From a virus, in IMG/VR virus record IMGVR_UViG_3300024348_000173, positions 1-30,188 of that record: a stretch of DNA of 30,188 nucleotides; one strand, written 5' to 3'. Shown here piece by piece: positions 21,478 to 28,750 of this stretch. The position numbers and the translations under genes are program-made. Within the stretch, counting starts at the first letter, position 1. Each line of letters opens with the position of its first letter. Under the pieces are notes generated by a model, which saw nothing but the letters and a program-made list of their open reading frames with translations, had not been told where the DNA came from and did not search any database.

Positions 21478-21615
21478 ATGTACGGCTTCGCTATTTCACT
21501 TTATAATACAACGCGCTGGATTTATAGTCAAGGTTCTAGCTTGTTTGTTTTTAGAATAACCGAAAACACGGACGCACGAATAACAGAAAATAACGACAAA
21601 TTAATCATTGAATAA
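21478..21615 (+). CDS. Tiny protein, 45 aa, fibre-module gene
   Basis: ATG at 21478 begins one base after the previous stop, and the stop TAA touches the next ATG (21616), so the frame exactly fills the gap. The product begins MYGFAISLYN and ends in RITENTDARITENNDKLIIE, where the repeated R-I-T-E-N-x-D pattern is characteristic of short proteins encoded beside phage tail fibres. It may be a fibre-tip or cap protein; unproven. Confidence 0.68.
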   Translation: MYGFAISLYNTTRWIYSQGSSLFVFRITENTDARITENNDKLIIE

Positions 21616-22518
21616 ATGGCAAATATTAAAATAAGTCAATTACCAGCGAAAGGCGCTAACTTAGAAGCTACGGACCTAGTAGAAATTTCCGAATTTAACG
21701 GGTCTGGCTATGTTTCCAAATCAATAACGGGACAAGAAATAATAGACGCTGCTAGTGGTGGGGGCGTAACAGACGTAACAGCTACGGCGCCGTTAAGTTC
21801 TACGGGTGGTAGTACGCCAGATATAGCAATTACACAATCTGGCGCAGCAGACGACGGCTATTTAAGTAGTGGCGATTGGAACGCTTTTAATAATAAACAA
21901 GACGGACTTATAAGTGGTTTTAATATTAAAACAATTAACGGAAATTCTGTTTTAGGAAGTGGCGATTTAACAATAAGCGGTGGAGGAGCATCTGGAATCC
22001 ATAGTATTTTTTTACCCGGTAGTTCTTGGAATGTTGAAACATCAAACAATTTAACGGGAGGTGCTGTTGGGGCGTATACAACTCAATCGGGTCAAATGAC
22101 CTATGTTCCATATGTGCCAAATAATAACATTACATCAACGACATTGGCTTTTAACTGTTCCAATGCAATTGCTACAAGTAAAGCAAAACTTTGCATTTAT
22201 TCACATAATGGAGTGAATCAACCAAACGCAAAACTTTACGAAAGTGCGGAGATTGATTTATCAACAAGCGGATTAAAAACTATTACGGTATCTTTTAATT
22301 TTGTAAAAGGTACTATTTATTGGTTTGGAATTTTATCAAACATTTTTAATAGCCAGATTTCTGGAATGACAACATCACAAGGCGGTTTACATATAGGTTG
22401 GATTGGTGCATCGAGTGTATTATCTTGGACTCAAACTTCCATAACATATCCAAACGCTCCAGCAACTGCTACACTAAATTCATTTGGTACAACTGCAGTA
22501 GTAATCAGAATTAAATAA
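21616..22518 (+). CDS. Tail fibre / receptor-binding protein candidate
   Basis: 300 residues. The N-terminus (MANIKISQLPAKGANLEATD, then LVEISEFNGSGY) is the virion-anchoring start seen in many phage fibres. The middle carries the fibre-type segments ITQSGAADDGYLSSGDWNAF and NGNSVLGSGDLTISGGG (about 74-125). The C-terminal part (about 130-300) is beta-rich with no recognised domain and is probably the receptor-binding tip. From about base 21980 the codon use becomes more AT-rich and less like the rest of the late arm, as expected when tips are exchanged between phages. Followed by a small accessory gene. Confidence 0.75.
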   Translation: MANIKISQLPAKGANLEATDLVEISEFNGSGYVSKSITGQEIIDAASGGGVTDVTATAPLSSTGGSTPDIAITQSGAADDGYLSSGDWNAFNNKQDGLISGFNIKTINGNSVLGSGDLTISGGGASGIHSIFLPGSSWNVETSNNLTGGAVGAYTTQSGQMTYVPYVPNNNITSTTLAFNCSNAIATSKAKLCIYSHNGVNQPNAKLYESAEIDLSTSGLKTITVSFNFVKGTIYWFGILSNIFNSQISGMTTSQGGLHIGWIGASSVLSWTQTSITYPNAPATATLNSFGTTAVVIRIK

Positions 22519-22524
22519 ATAATT

Positions 22525-22680
22525 ATGCCACAATTGAGAAACGAAATTTATGATGAGAACGGGTTAGTTCGAGTTGAGTTCATTGAAGTAGACGAACCTA
22601 CACAAGAAGAAATTATTGCACAAAAAGAAGCTGAACTGCTAGCAATGTACAATGAACTTAAACAATTAAAAGGCGAGTAA
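22525..22680 (+). CDS. Small acidic protein, 51 aa, possible fibre accessory
   Basis: ATG at 22525 follows the fibre gene by 6 bases; the stop overlaps the next start (TAATG). The product starts MPQLRNEIYDENGLVRVEFI and continues as one long acidic helix (TQEEIIAQKEAELLAMYNEL). A short beta start with a coiled-coil end fits small fibre chaperones or trimerisation helpers; this is inferred from position only. Confidence 0.65.
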   Translation: MPQLRNEIYDENGLVRVEFIEVDEPTQEEIIAQKEAELLAMYNELKQLKGE

Positions 22681-23111
22681 TGGCATACGCTAACAACGGG
22701 GTTTTCAATATTAAATATAAGACGCGTAATAAAATAGCGCAGACTTTGCGCCGTATTATTGCAGATGAAACGCTAATTGACACGGGTTCGCTTTACGATT
22801 CCGTTAGAATTAACGCGCAGATTCCCGCACTAGGTGAATTGGAAATACAGATTTTAGCTATGTATTATTTTGGTTACCTAAACAACGGAACCGAAAAAAT
22901 GGCGGCGTTTGATTTATGCGCTAAGTTAACAGAAGCCCTACAAAATAACGGAACGACACAAGAAATATTTCAGCAGTACACTGAATGGATGGCGCAAAGA
23001 TACCCTATCTTACAAGTGGCTAATATCTTAGGACAAAAGAATAGTATTATTTATACATTCGAACCGATAGGCGGTGAATTCAACTGGGATTTAAAATTTA
23101 GGGGTTTCTAA
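22680..23111 (+). CDS. HK97 gp10-like / tail-component protein, 143 aa
   Basis: Contains ADETLIDTGSLYDSVRI (about 28-44) and MYYFGYLNNGTEKM (about 61-74), which resemble the D-T-G-x-L-x-x-S and Y-x-x-x-x-x-x-G-T patterns of HK97 gp10-like head-tail or tail-completion proteins. The C-terminal half is helical. The gene ends by overlapping, tail to tail, the leftward gene at 23091-23876 by 21 bases. Function assigned by pattern only. Confidence 0.5.
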   Translation: MAYANNGVFNIKYKTRNKIAQTLRRIIADETLIDTGSLYDSVRINAQIPALGELEIQILAMYYFGYLNNGTEKMAAFDLCAKLTEALQNNGTTQEIFQQYTEWMAQRYPILQVANILGQKNSIIYTFEPIGGEFNWDLKFRGF

Positions 23112-23876
23112 ATAACCCATTTCTTTACGCATAGATAACATATTAAAGACAAATATTAAAGGCAATTTGCCTATTTCTTCTATTTTAGTTAGGTCACCTT
23201 CGCAAAGGTCAAACAATAAAGCCTCCCAGCCCCATTTTTTAGAACGCTTACCTTGTTCTTTTTGTTCTAAACTAGCTTTATAGTCTTCTATAGAGTCGAA
23301 ATCTTTAACGTCTAGCTGTTCTTCTTCGTCTTCGTCGTCTGTTTCATTGAACAAATTTTCGTATTTATTCATAAAGTCTTCGCGGTACTTCATGTAATCC
23401 GTTAAAATGCCGTAAACATCTGTTACATTTAAGTCGTCGAATAGTTCGTAACGATCAAACGGACTAAATATATACGGCTCAAACTCTACATTTTGCCACT
23501 TGTCCGCGTCTACACGTCTATAAAATACGCTAGCTATGTGCGAAATATGGTTTATATAGTCGTTAGTCAGAAAGTATTCAAGGTCTATAAACTCAAACAA
23601 CGTAAGTTTTTTAAACGGCTGTAGTATATACGTTTGTTCTTCTAAAACCAGTTCGTGTTTATAGTTCTTTTTTGGTTCGGATTGATACCATTTAATAGAT
23701 TCGTACATGGACGTTATTTCATCTATGCTTAGGTCTTCTAAGTCTTCGCTAGGTACGTCTAATAAAACGGCAAGGCTATCTAACTGAAAAGAAAAATAGC
23801 CCGCTGTCTTGTCAATTTGTCGCAGTTCTTTAAACTGGTAAAGCTTAATTTTGTTCCAACCCGTTGGCAGCTTCAT
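23091..23876 (-). CDS. Tail assembly chaperone-like protein, downstream gene, 261 aa
   Basis: Leftward gene starting MKLPTGWNKIKLYQFKELRQ. The opening (L-P-x-x-W-x-x-I-x-L-x-Q-F-x-E-L) and the following leucine-rich helices (LDSLAVLLDVPSEDLEDLSI) are those of tail assembly chaperones that coat the tape measure protein. The middle has a strongly acidic linker (ETDDEDEEEQLDV, about 178-190) and the C-terminus a helical FDLCEGDLTKIEEIG. It begins inside the last codons of the other leftward gene (32-base overlap, +1 frame). A TAG lies just upstream in its own frame, so a fused product would need a shift within about 40 bases. A leftward chaperone in a rightward late arm is unusual. Confidence 0.55.
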   Translation of the reverse strand: MKLPTGWNKIKLYQFKELRQIDKTAGYFSFQLDSLAVLLDVPSEDLEDLSIDEITSMYESIKWYQSEPKKNYKHELVLEEQTYILQPFKKLTLFEFIDLEYFLTNDYINHISHIASVFYRRVDADKWQNVEFEPYIFSPFDRYELFDDLNVTDVYGILTDYMKYREDFMNKYENLFNETDDEDEEEQLDVKDFDSIEDYKASLEQKEQGKRSKKWGWEALLFDLCEGDLTKIEEIGKLPLIFVFNMLSMRKEMGYLETPKF

Positions 23877-24399
23877 TTGCTTTTTCTACGTGGTTATTAA
23901 TTGCACTAGCTACAGCCACTAAGTAAGGCACGGCAACTTCGGCTTTTAATTCTCTAATCAATTTAGCTTTCTGTTTAATGTGTGCGTCTGTATAGTGTTC
24001 TGTTTTAGTTAAGTCCGTTCGTTTAAACAATACCGCTAGAACTTCTGAAATGTAGCCTTTATGTTTATTAGCTAAAATCTTTTCAATTGTCTTTGTGTCC
24101 TTTGCAGTTAGTTTAAAGTCTTCGTCGTAGGCTTGGTATGTAAAGCCGTCAATTTCGAAACGCTTTAATAGTTCTGAACTGGGAACTTTTGCCGTATTGA
24201 ATTTGCTAATGTACTCCTTAAAAACCTCAAAGTCTACGTCTTCTATTTCTTCTGGAACACCCATAAATTTAAAGACCTCTAAATGTTTTTCGATTACGTC
24301 TAGCTTGTCGTTAGCGTGAATTTCTGTAATTTCTTCGAACTGCTGAATAGTCATTTCATTCATTTCGTTCGGAATTTCTTTTCCTAATATTTCTACCAT
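23845..24399 (-). CDS. Tail assembly chaperone-like protein, upstream gene, 184 aa
   Basis: Leftward gene. The start is taken at ATG 24399 (MVEILGKEIPNEMNEMTIQQ); a longer frame begins with TTG at 24417, inside the promoter element. The start with MTIQQFEEI and the helical, acidic, Leu/Phe-rich pattern (EVFKEYISKFN) resemble gpG-like tail assembly chaperones. Its end overlaps the next leftward gene by 32 bases in a +1 frame. In lambda-like phages gpG and gpGT arise by frameshift; here re-initiation at the internal ATG is simpler, but a programmed shift cannot be excluded. Confidence 0.52.
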   Translation of the reverse strand: MVEILGKEIPNEMNEMTIQQFEEITEIHANDKLDVIEKHLEVFKFMGVPEEIEDVDFEVFKEYISKFNTAKVPSSELLKRFEIDGFTYQAYDEDFKLTAKDTKTIEKILANKHKGYISEVLAVLFKRTDLTKTEHYTDAHIKQKAKLIRELKAEVAVPYLVAVASAINNHVEKANEAANGLEQN

Positions 24400-24414
24400 G
24401 ATATAAATTTTGAA

Positions 24415-24422
24415 CAAATATA
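24415..24422 (-). promoter_or_regulatory. Leftward promoter -7 element for the chaperone-like pair
   Basis: On the minus strand TATATTTG matches the Bacteroidota -7 box and would start transcription about 9 bases before the ATG at 24399. The -33 region is not a good TTTG (TTTC at a similar distance). The only leftward genes in the genome follow it. Confidence 0.6.
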
Positions 24423-24431
24423 CATTTTTTT

Positions 24432-24444
24432 TAATATGGTTATG
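24432..24444 (+). promoter_or_regulatory. Late-gene leader TAATATGGTTATG (one-base variant)
   Basis: Same element as at 14435 with G for A at 24438. By analogy with the other copies it marks the second ATG (24442), rather than the ATG at 24436, as the start of the protease gene. Confidence 0.65.
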
Positions 24445-25428
24445 TTGAAAGACCTACCTATTTACAAAATTACAATTGACCCCGAATATTCAGACGGCGA
24501 AGAATTAGGAATAGAACAAATAGCTTTTACAGATGCACCAGCTATTAAGGTAAAAGGGTTAGCATTTAGTCAACACAAAAGGCACTTCTTTTCGGATAGT
24601 CTAAAATATAGAGTAACAGCACCAGCGATGATTCCTATGGAAATCTACAGACGCGACGACGAAGCTGGCGACTACTATGTTCAATTCGACGAACAGACCA
24701 TAGAACAAATCTATGTGAAGTTCATGAAGGACTTGCAAAATAAAAATGTGTTCAATCTAGAACATGACGCAAGCCAAGAAGTTCCAGCGTATATTCTCGA
24801 AAGCTGGATAGTAGAAAACCCGAAACAAGACAAAGCCTATACAACCTACGGAATAGAAGTTCCAAAAGGTACGCTTATGTTAACGGCTCAAGTAACCGAC
24901 ACGGACTACTATAACGAACTAGTAAAAAACGAAAAACTAGGATTCTCTATTGAAGGTTTTCTAGGAATGAAATTAAGCAAACACTTAAACAAATATACAA
25001 TGAAATTACCAGACGGAGAACACCGCATCGAAGACAAGATTTACGTTGTCAAAGATGGCGAAGTAATCGAAATTAAAGAAGTAGAAAAAGAAGAAGTCGA
25101 AATGGCAGACGAAAAAACTACAGAAGAAGAAGTAGTTAAAGAAGAAGTTGCTATGGAAGAAGTCGTAGAAGAAAAGAAAGAAGAAGTAAAAGAAGAAGTC
25201 AAAGAAGAAATGGCTATTGATCCAGCAATGGACACCGAAGCTATTTTAGCTATCGTTAAACCAGTTATCGAAGAAAACGTTAACGCGGTTATTGCAATGA
25301 TTGCAGACCTTAAGAATCAAATGGAAGAACTTCTAGTAAAAGAAGAAGAAGCGGAAGACATGGAAATGGCTAAAGACGTTAAAATGTCAGCATTCGACAA
25401 ATTCAAAGCGTTTCGCGCATTTAAATAA
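24442..25428 (+). CDS. XkdF-like prohead protease fused to a scaffold-like tail
   Basis: 328 residues from ATG 24442. The N-terminal domain (1-180; EQIAFTDAPAIKVKGLAFS, then NVFNLEHDASQEVPAYILES, and LGFSIEGFLGMKL) is that of XkdF-type phage serine proteases of the herpesvirus assemblin fold: H108 in LEHD and S169 in FSIEG are the probable catalytic residues. The C-terminal part (about 200-330) is very rich in Glu, Lys and Val, with internal near-repeats of KEEV, and ends in a short helix (FDKFKAFRAFK), as in internal scaffolds that guide capsid assembly and are then digested. It directly precedes the major capsid gene. Confidence 0.85.
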   Translation: MLKDLPIYKITIDPEYSDGEELGIEQIAFTDAPAIKVKGLAFSQHKRHFFSDSLKYRVTAPAMIPMEIYRRDDEAGDYYVQFDEQTIEQIYVKFMKDLQNKNVFNLEHDASQEVPAYILESWIVENPKQDKAYTTYGIEVPKGTLMLTAQVTDTDYYNELVKNEKLGFSIEGFLGMKLSKHLNKYTMKLPDGEHRIEDKIYVVKDGEVIEIKEVEKEEVEMADEKTTEEEVVKEEVAMEEVVEEKKEEVKEEVKEEMAIDPAMDTEAILAIVKPVIEENVNAVIAMIADLKNQMEELLVKEEEAEDMEMAKDVKMSAFDKFKAFRAFK

Positions 25429-25462
25429 GTAACAATTTAAAAACAAATAAAAACAAATAACA

Positions 25463-26392
25463 ATGATTAGAAATTTAAAATTTGACCTTGACGTAGATAC
25501 AAACGCGTTATTGTGTCCAAACCCAGACGAGTTTTACTCAAAAGCGTATTTAACAGAAGACATCGCAGACAATTACAGAACGTTGCCTGGCATCAAATCT
25601 GCTACGAAATTAGCTAACGTTACTTTCGGAAACTTATTAGCGCCTTCTACTTGTAACTTTACAGCGCCTACAGACAACCTAGACGCAATCACAATCGACG
25701 TTTGCGCCCTAAGCGGCATGTCTCAAATCTGTCAATTTGAGCTGGAGCAGTCTTTCTTGGCTTTGCAAATGTCACAAGGTTCTAACGGAGACTTTAGCGT
25801 AGCTTCTTTCATGTCTTACTACTGGAATGAAATGGCTGGACGTATCGGAAACGATTTAGAGTTAATCCGTTGGCAAGGTGACACAGAAAGTTTAGACCCA
25901 GTTCTTTCTTTGTGTGATGGTTACTTGAAAAAATTATGTGCTGACGTAGCTGTAAACGGTTTATATGGTGGTGCAATTACAAGCGCTAACGTATTGGCTC
26001 AAATGACTGCTGTATTACAAGCGTCACCAGCTGCAGTTCAAGCAAAACGTTCCGACCTTCGTTTGTTCGTTTCTTCTGACGTATTCGTTAACTACCAAAT
26101 CGCTGCGGCTTCTGGTAACACTTTGACTTATGTTACTGCACCTTTAGCGCCTACGTTCTTAGGAATTAAAATCGTTCTTGCAGAAGGTATGCCAGCTTCA
26201 ACTATGGTATTAGCTTTGAAAACAGACCTTATTTATGCATTCGATGCAGAAGGAGACGCAAAAGCATTGAAAGCGGTTAACCTTGCAGACTCTGTAGCAG
26301 AACCTTATATCCGTACACGTGCTAACTTGAAAGCTGGTTTCGCTTACACTAACCCTAGCCAGATTGTAGTTTATAACGTTTGTTTCGACTAG
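25463..26392 (+). CDS. Major capsid protein (HK97-like fold likely)
   Basis: 309 residues, located after the protease-scaffold. Features: an N-terminal helical part, SATKLANVTFGNLLAPSTCN, a central MCP-like helix region FSVASFMSYYWNEMAGRIGN DLE in sequence, the strand-loop region RSDLRLFVSSDVFVNYQIAA, and a C-terminal PYIRTRANLKAGFAYTNPSQ typical of major capsid proteins of Bacteroidota phages. Codon use is unlike the rest: more host-optimal codons and a long A-rich leader (25430-25462, with AACAAATA repeated), as expected for the most abundant virion protein. A terminator follows the gene. It contains at least seven Cys residues. Confidence 0.85.
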   Translation: MIRNLKFDLDVDTNALLCPNPDEFYSKAYLTEDIADNYRTLPGIKSATKLANVTFGNLLAPSTCNFTAPTDNLDAITIDVCALSGMSQICQFELEQSFLALQMSQGSNGDFSVASFMSYYWNEMAGRIGNDLELIRWQGDTESLDPVLSLCDGYLKKLCADVAVNGLYGGAITSANVLAQMTAVLQASPAAVQAKRSDLRLFVSSDVFVNYQIAAASGNTLTYVTAPLAPTFLGIKIVLAEGMPASTMVLALKTDLIYAFDAEGDAKALKAVNLADSVAEPYIRTRANLKAGFAYTNPSQIVVYNVCFD

Positions 26393-26413
26393 TCAATAAA
26401 CAACTAAAATAAC

Positions 26414-26445
26414 GGGGGTGGGTAATGCGCCCGCCCCTTTTTTTT
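26414..26445 (+). terminator. Rho-independent terminator after the major capsid gene
   Basis: GGGG-T-GGG (26415-26422) pairs with CCC-G-CCCC (26430-26437, one T-G pair), followed by eight T residues (26438-26445). A strong GC stem in an AT-rich genome. Confidence 0.88.
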
Positions 26446-26464
26446 AACTTTAAAAATTTTTAAA

Positions 26465-26983
26465 ATGGCTGCATGTAGCACTTTACAAGAGATCCTCAAA
26501 GGATGCGACCCTAACAGCGGGGGTATATATACGCTATTAATAAACCAACAAGACGAAATTACTTCAATTACTACTTTAGAAACTGGTACTAACTGGGAAG
26601 TAACCGCTATTGCACACACAACGCCTTTCGTGGCTTTGGAGTTCAAACGTAATACTGGTAACTTTACAGAAGAAGCTGCTATTGATTTAGTAAATGGTTC
26701 GTCTTATGTTACTCAAACAATTAACTTAATGTTTCACCGACGCGACCAAGAGAAGTCGAAAGCTATTAAAATCTTAGGCGCTGGACAACAATACTTAACA
26801 GCTGTCGTAGGTGACGCAAATGGTAAGTTTTGGTATTTCCCGTTCTTACAAGTAACCGCTTTTGGTGAAGGTTCTGGGACAGCCCGTGCGGATGGTTCTA
26901 AATATTCATTGGTCTTAAGCTCGGAAAATCCAGAGCTTGCATTTGAGGTTGACCCCGCTATTATTGCTGGTCTTACAGCTTAA
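26465..26983 (+). CDS. Tail tube-like major tail protein, 172 aa
   Basis: Starts MAACSTLQEILKGCDPNSGG and continues in beta strands (IYTLLINQQDEITSI, WEVTAIAHTTPFVALEFKR) ending SSENPELAFEVD. The pattern (short helix with CSTLQ..L.GCD.N.GG, then a strand set, then a polar turn with TARADGSKYSLVL) matches the tail tube proteins of Bacteroidota phages. It is set off by terminators on both sides (26414-26445 and 27020-27054), as expected for a highly expressed structural gene, with an A/T-rich leader before the ATG. Confidence 0.7.
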   Translation: MAACSTLQEILKGCDPNSGGIYTLLINQQDEITSITTLETGTNWEVTAIAHTTPFVALEFKRNTGNFTEEAAIDLVNGSSYVTQTINLMFHRRDQEKSKAIKILGAGQQYLTAVVGDANGKFWYFPFLQVTAFGEGSGTARADGSKYSLVLSSENPELAFEVDPAIIAGLTA

Positions 26984-27019
26984 TTGGTTTTAGTTACATT
27001 CTAGAAACGTAACACTTAT

Positions 27020-27054
27020 AACAACCCTACCTATTCGGTGGGGTTTGTTGTTTT
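27020..27054 (+). terminator. Rho-independent terminator after the tail tube gene
   Basis: AACAACCCTACC (27020-27031) pairs with GGTGGGGTTTGTT (27037-27049; one bulge and one T-G pair) across the loop TATTC, followed by a T-rich tail. Confidence 0.85.
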
Positions 27055-27077
27055 ATGAACATTTGCTTTTTAACTTT

Positions 27078-27090
27078 TAATATAGTTATG
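27078..27090 (+). promoter_or_regulatory. Late-gene leader TAATATAGTTATG (copy 4)
   Basis: Ends at ATG 27088 and decides the start of the following gene, since an earlier in-frame ATG (27055) lies in the tail of the terminator. Confidence 0.75.
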
Positions 27091-27438
27091 ATTTACATTG
27101 AAAAAGGACAAGTTAATACGTTTGCTTTGACGCTGTCAGAAGTAACAACGTTAGTAGACCCCTTTTATTTATTCGTTTTTGAAGACGAATTTAACACGGC
27201 TGTCGATCCGATATACTGGATAGGCGCGGACACGTCTAGTTACCCTTATAGATACAACCTATTTACGTTAGAAGAAGGCGTAGACTTAGATTTATTGAAA
27301 GGTCAATACACCTATAAAGTGTTTGAAAGCCTAACAGACATAATAATAGACGAAAACACGAATACAGAAGAACTTAATTTAATCGAAGAAGGGCGCATGG
27401 TGGTAAGCGGTGTAGCTGTTTCTTCTATATATGAATAA
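27088..27438 (+). CDS. Virion-associated protein candidate, 116 aa
   Basis: Started at 27088 (see the leader). Beta-rich acidic protein: MIYIEKGQVNTFALTLSEVT, then PYRYNLFTLEEGVDLDLLKG, then QYTYKVFESLTDI. This order (strand, F/Y-rich turn, L-K-G-Q-Y-x-Y-x-V-F/Y-E) is familiar from small structural proteins near the portal and capsid of Bacteroidota phages; it is probably a head or neck decoration protein. It is followed by the portal gene after 3 bases. Confidence 0.6.
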   Translation: MIYIEKGQVNTFALTLSEVTTLVDPFYLFVFEDEFNTAVDPIYWIGADTSSYPYRYNLFTLEEGVDLDLLKGQYTYKVFESLTDIIIDENTNTEELNLIEEGRMVVSGVAVSSIYE

Positions 27439-27441
27439 AAT

Positions 27442-28749
27442 ATGGGAATTTTTGACAGATTTAAACAACAAAAACCAGAAGTAGTAGAAGGCTATCAGTC
27501 ATTTAGTACGCCTTTCGGTAAGATAGGCAACGCTAACTTGTCGCTACCTTACGTAAACGGACGTTACCAAGTGTCTGGCTATATTCCATTTGGTCAAGAT
27601 AACCTATTTCCAGAAACTTTAAACCAGCTTTATTTTACTAGCCCACTTCACGGGGCAATTGTGGACTTTAAAGTTAACGCTACTATAGGCGCTGGCTACC
27701 AATTAAAGACGGACAAGTTAACGCCAGACGAAAAGCTAGATATTTACACGTGGGAAAAGAAACTAAAGTTAGCTAAGTCTGTTAGACTAGTGGCTAAACA
27801 AATCGTACTACACAACCGCGTTTATTTTATGCTACACTTTGATGAAAAGCACAAAGTAAAAAGAGTCGAAAACATTTCGCCAGAAAAGGTTCGTATTAAT
27901 CGCGCGAAAGATTGTTATTTTTTATGTGACGATTGGGCTTCTAGAATTGACGTAATCCCAGTTACTAAATACCACCCGTTAAATACGGACAAATGCCAGC
28001 TTTACGCTTACGAAATTTCAGCAATCGGACAAGATTATTACCCATTGCCACAATATACAAGCGCTTTAAATTTTGCGTTTCTTTCGGGCGAACTGAGTTA
28101 CTTTGCAAAATCTAACATTCAAAATAGTATTTTCCCAGCCTTTGCAATGATGTTTCCTAAACGTCCACAAAGCGAAGAAGAAAAGAAAGTCTTAAGAGAC
28201 ACTATAGACAGAATGAAAGGCGCGCAGAACGCTGGAAAAGGTGTAGCATTTTTTGCAAATAGTCCAGACCAATTACCTAAAATCGAAAGCATTCCGACTA
28301 ATTCAAACGACAAAATGTTTCAAGAAGCTAGCGGACTAAATACAGAACAAATTTGTTTTGCGCATACAATCGACCCAATCTTAATGGGTGTGCGTACAAC
28401 TGGATCACTAGGTAACGGCGCAGACATTAAACAAGCCTATATTATTTTTGAAAAGAATGTAGTTATTCCTTTGCGTGAAATGGTCGAAGAAGTCTTTACA
28501 GAATTGCTTTTAATCTGCAAACAAAAAGCGGACTTTACTATTAAGAATTTCCAAATAATTAACGAAACTATTGTAGAAGTAGAAGGCGACGCTAGTAAAA
28601 CTCAAGACGCATTAAATGCAATGAGTCCACTAGTAGCGACAAAGGTACTTAATACAATGACAACTAACGAAGTTCGCGCGCTTGCGTCACTTGCACCTAT
28701 CGAAGGTGGCGACGTAGTACCAAGTTCAACACCAGCAACACCTTTATAA
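27442..28749 (+). CDS. Portal protein
   Basis: 435 residues. The start GIFDRFKQQKPE, the FTSPLHGAIVDFKVNATIGA segment (about 70-90) and later TNSNDKMFQEASGLNTEQIC then RTTGSLGNGADIKQAYIIFE (about 310-335) correspond to the portal pattern of SPP1/HK97-like phages: an initial arm, crown contact, and the tunnel-loop/stem part. Twelve copies form the DNA channel and the site where terminase docks. Here the gene lies far from terL and behind the capsid gene, near lysis. Confidence 0.82.
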   Translation: MGIFDRFKQQKPEVVEGYQSFSTPFGKIGNANLSLPYVNGRYQVSGYIPFGQDNLFPETLNQLYFTSPLHGAIVDFKVNATIGAGYQLKTDKLTPDEKLDIYTWEKKLKLAKSVRLVAKQIVLHNRVYFMLHFDEKHKVKRVENISPEKVRINRAKDCYFLCDDWASRIDVIPVTKYHPLNTDKCQLYAYEISAIGQDYYPLPQYTSALNFAFLSGELSYFAKSNIQNSIFPAFAMMFPKRPQSEEEKKVLRDTIDRMKGAQNAGKGVAFFANSPDQLPKIESIPTNSNDKMFQEASGLNTEQICFAHTIDPILMGVRTTGSLGNGADIKQAYIIFEKNVVIPLREMVEEVFTELLLICKQKADFTIKNFQIINETIVEVEGDASKTQDALNAMSPLVATKVLNTMTTNEVRALASLAPIEGGDVVPSSTPATPL

Positions 28750-28750
28750 A

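Noticed and set aside
24400-24417. TTG start for the leftward chaperone-like gene
   Set aside because: The TTG belongs to the TATATTTG promoter box; ATG 24399 is the natural start.
25041-25235. Leftward Ser/Thr-rich frame opposite the protease tail
   Set aside because: It is the complement of the Glu-rich repeat codons and has no independent support.
27055-27087. Longer start for the 27088 gene
   Set aside because: The earlier ATG lies in the tail of the terminator, while the later ATG has the conserved late leader.
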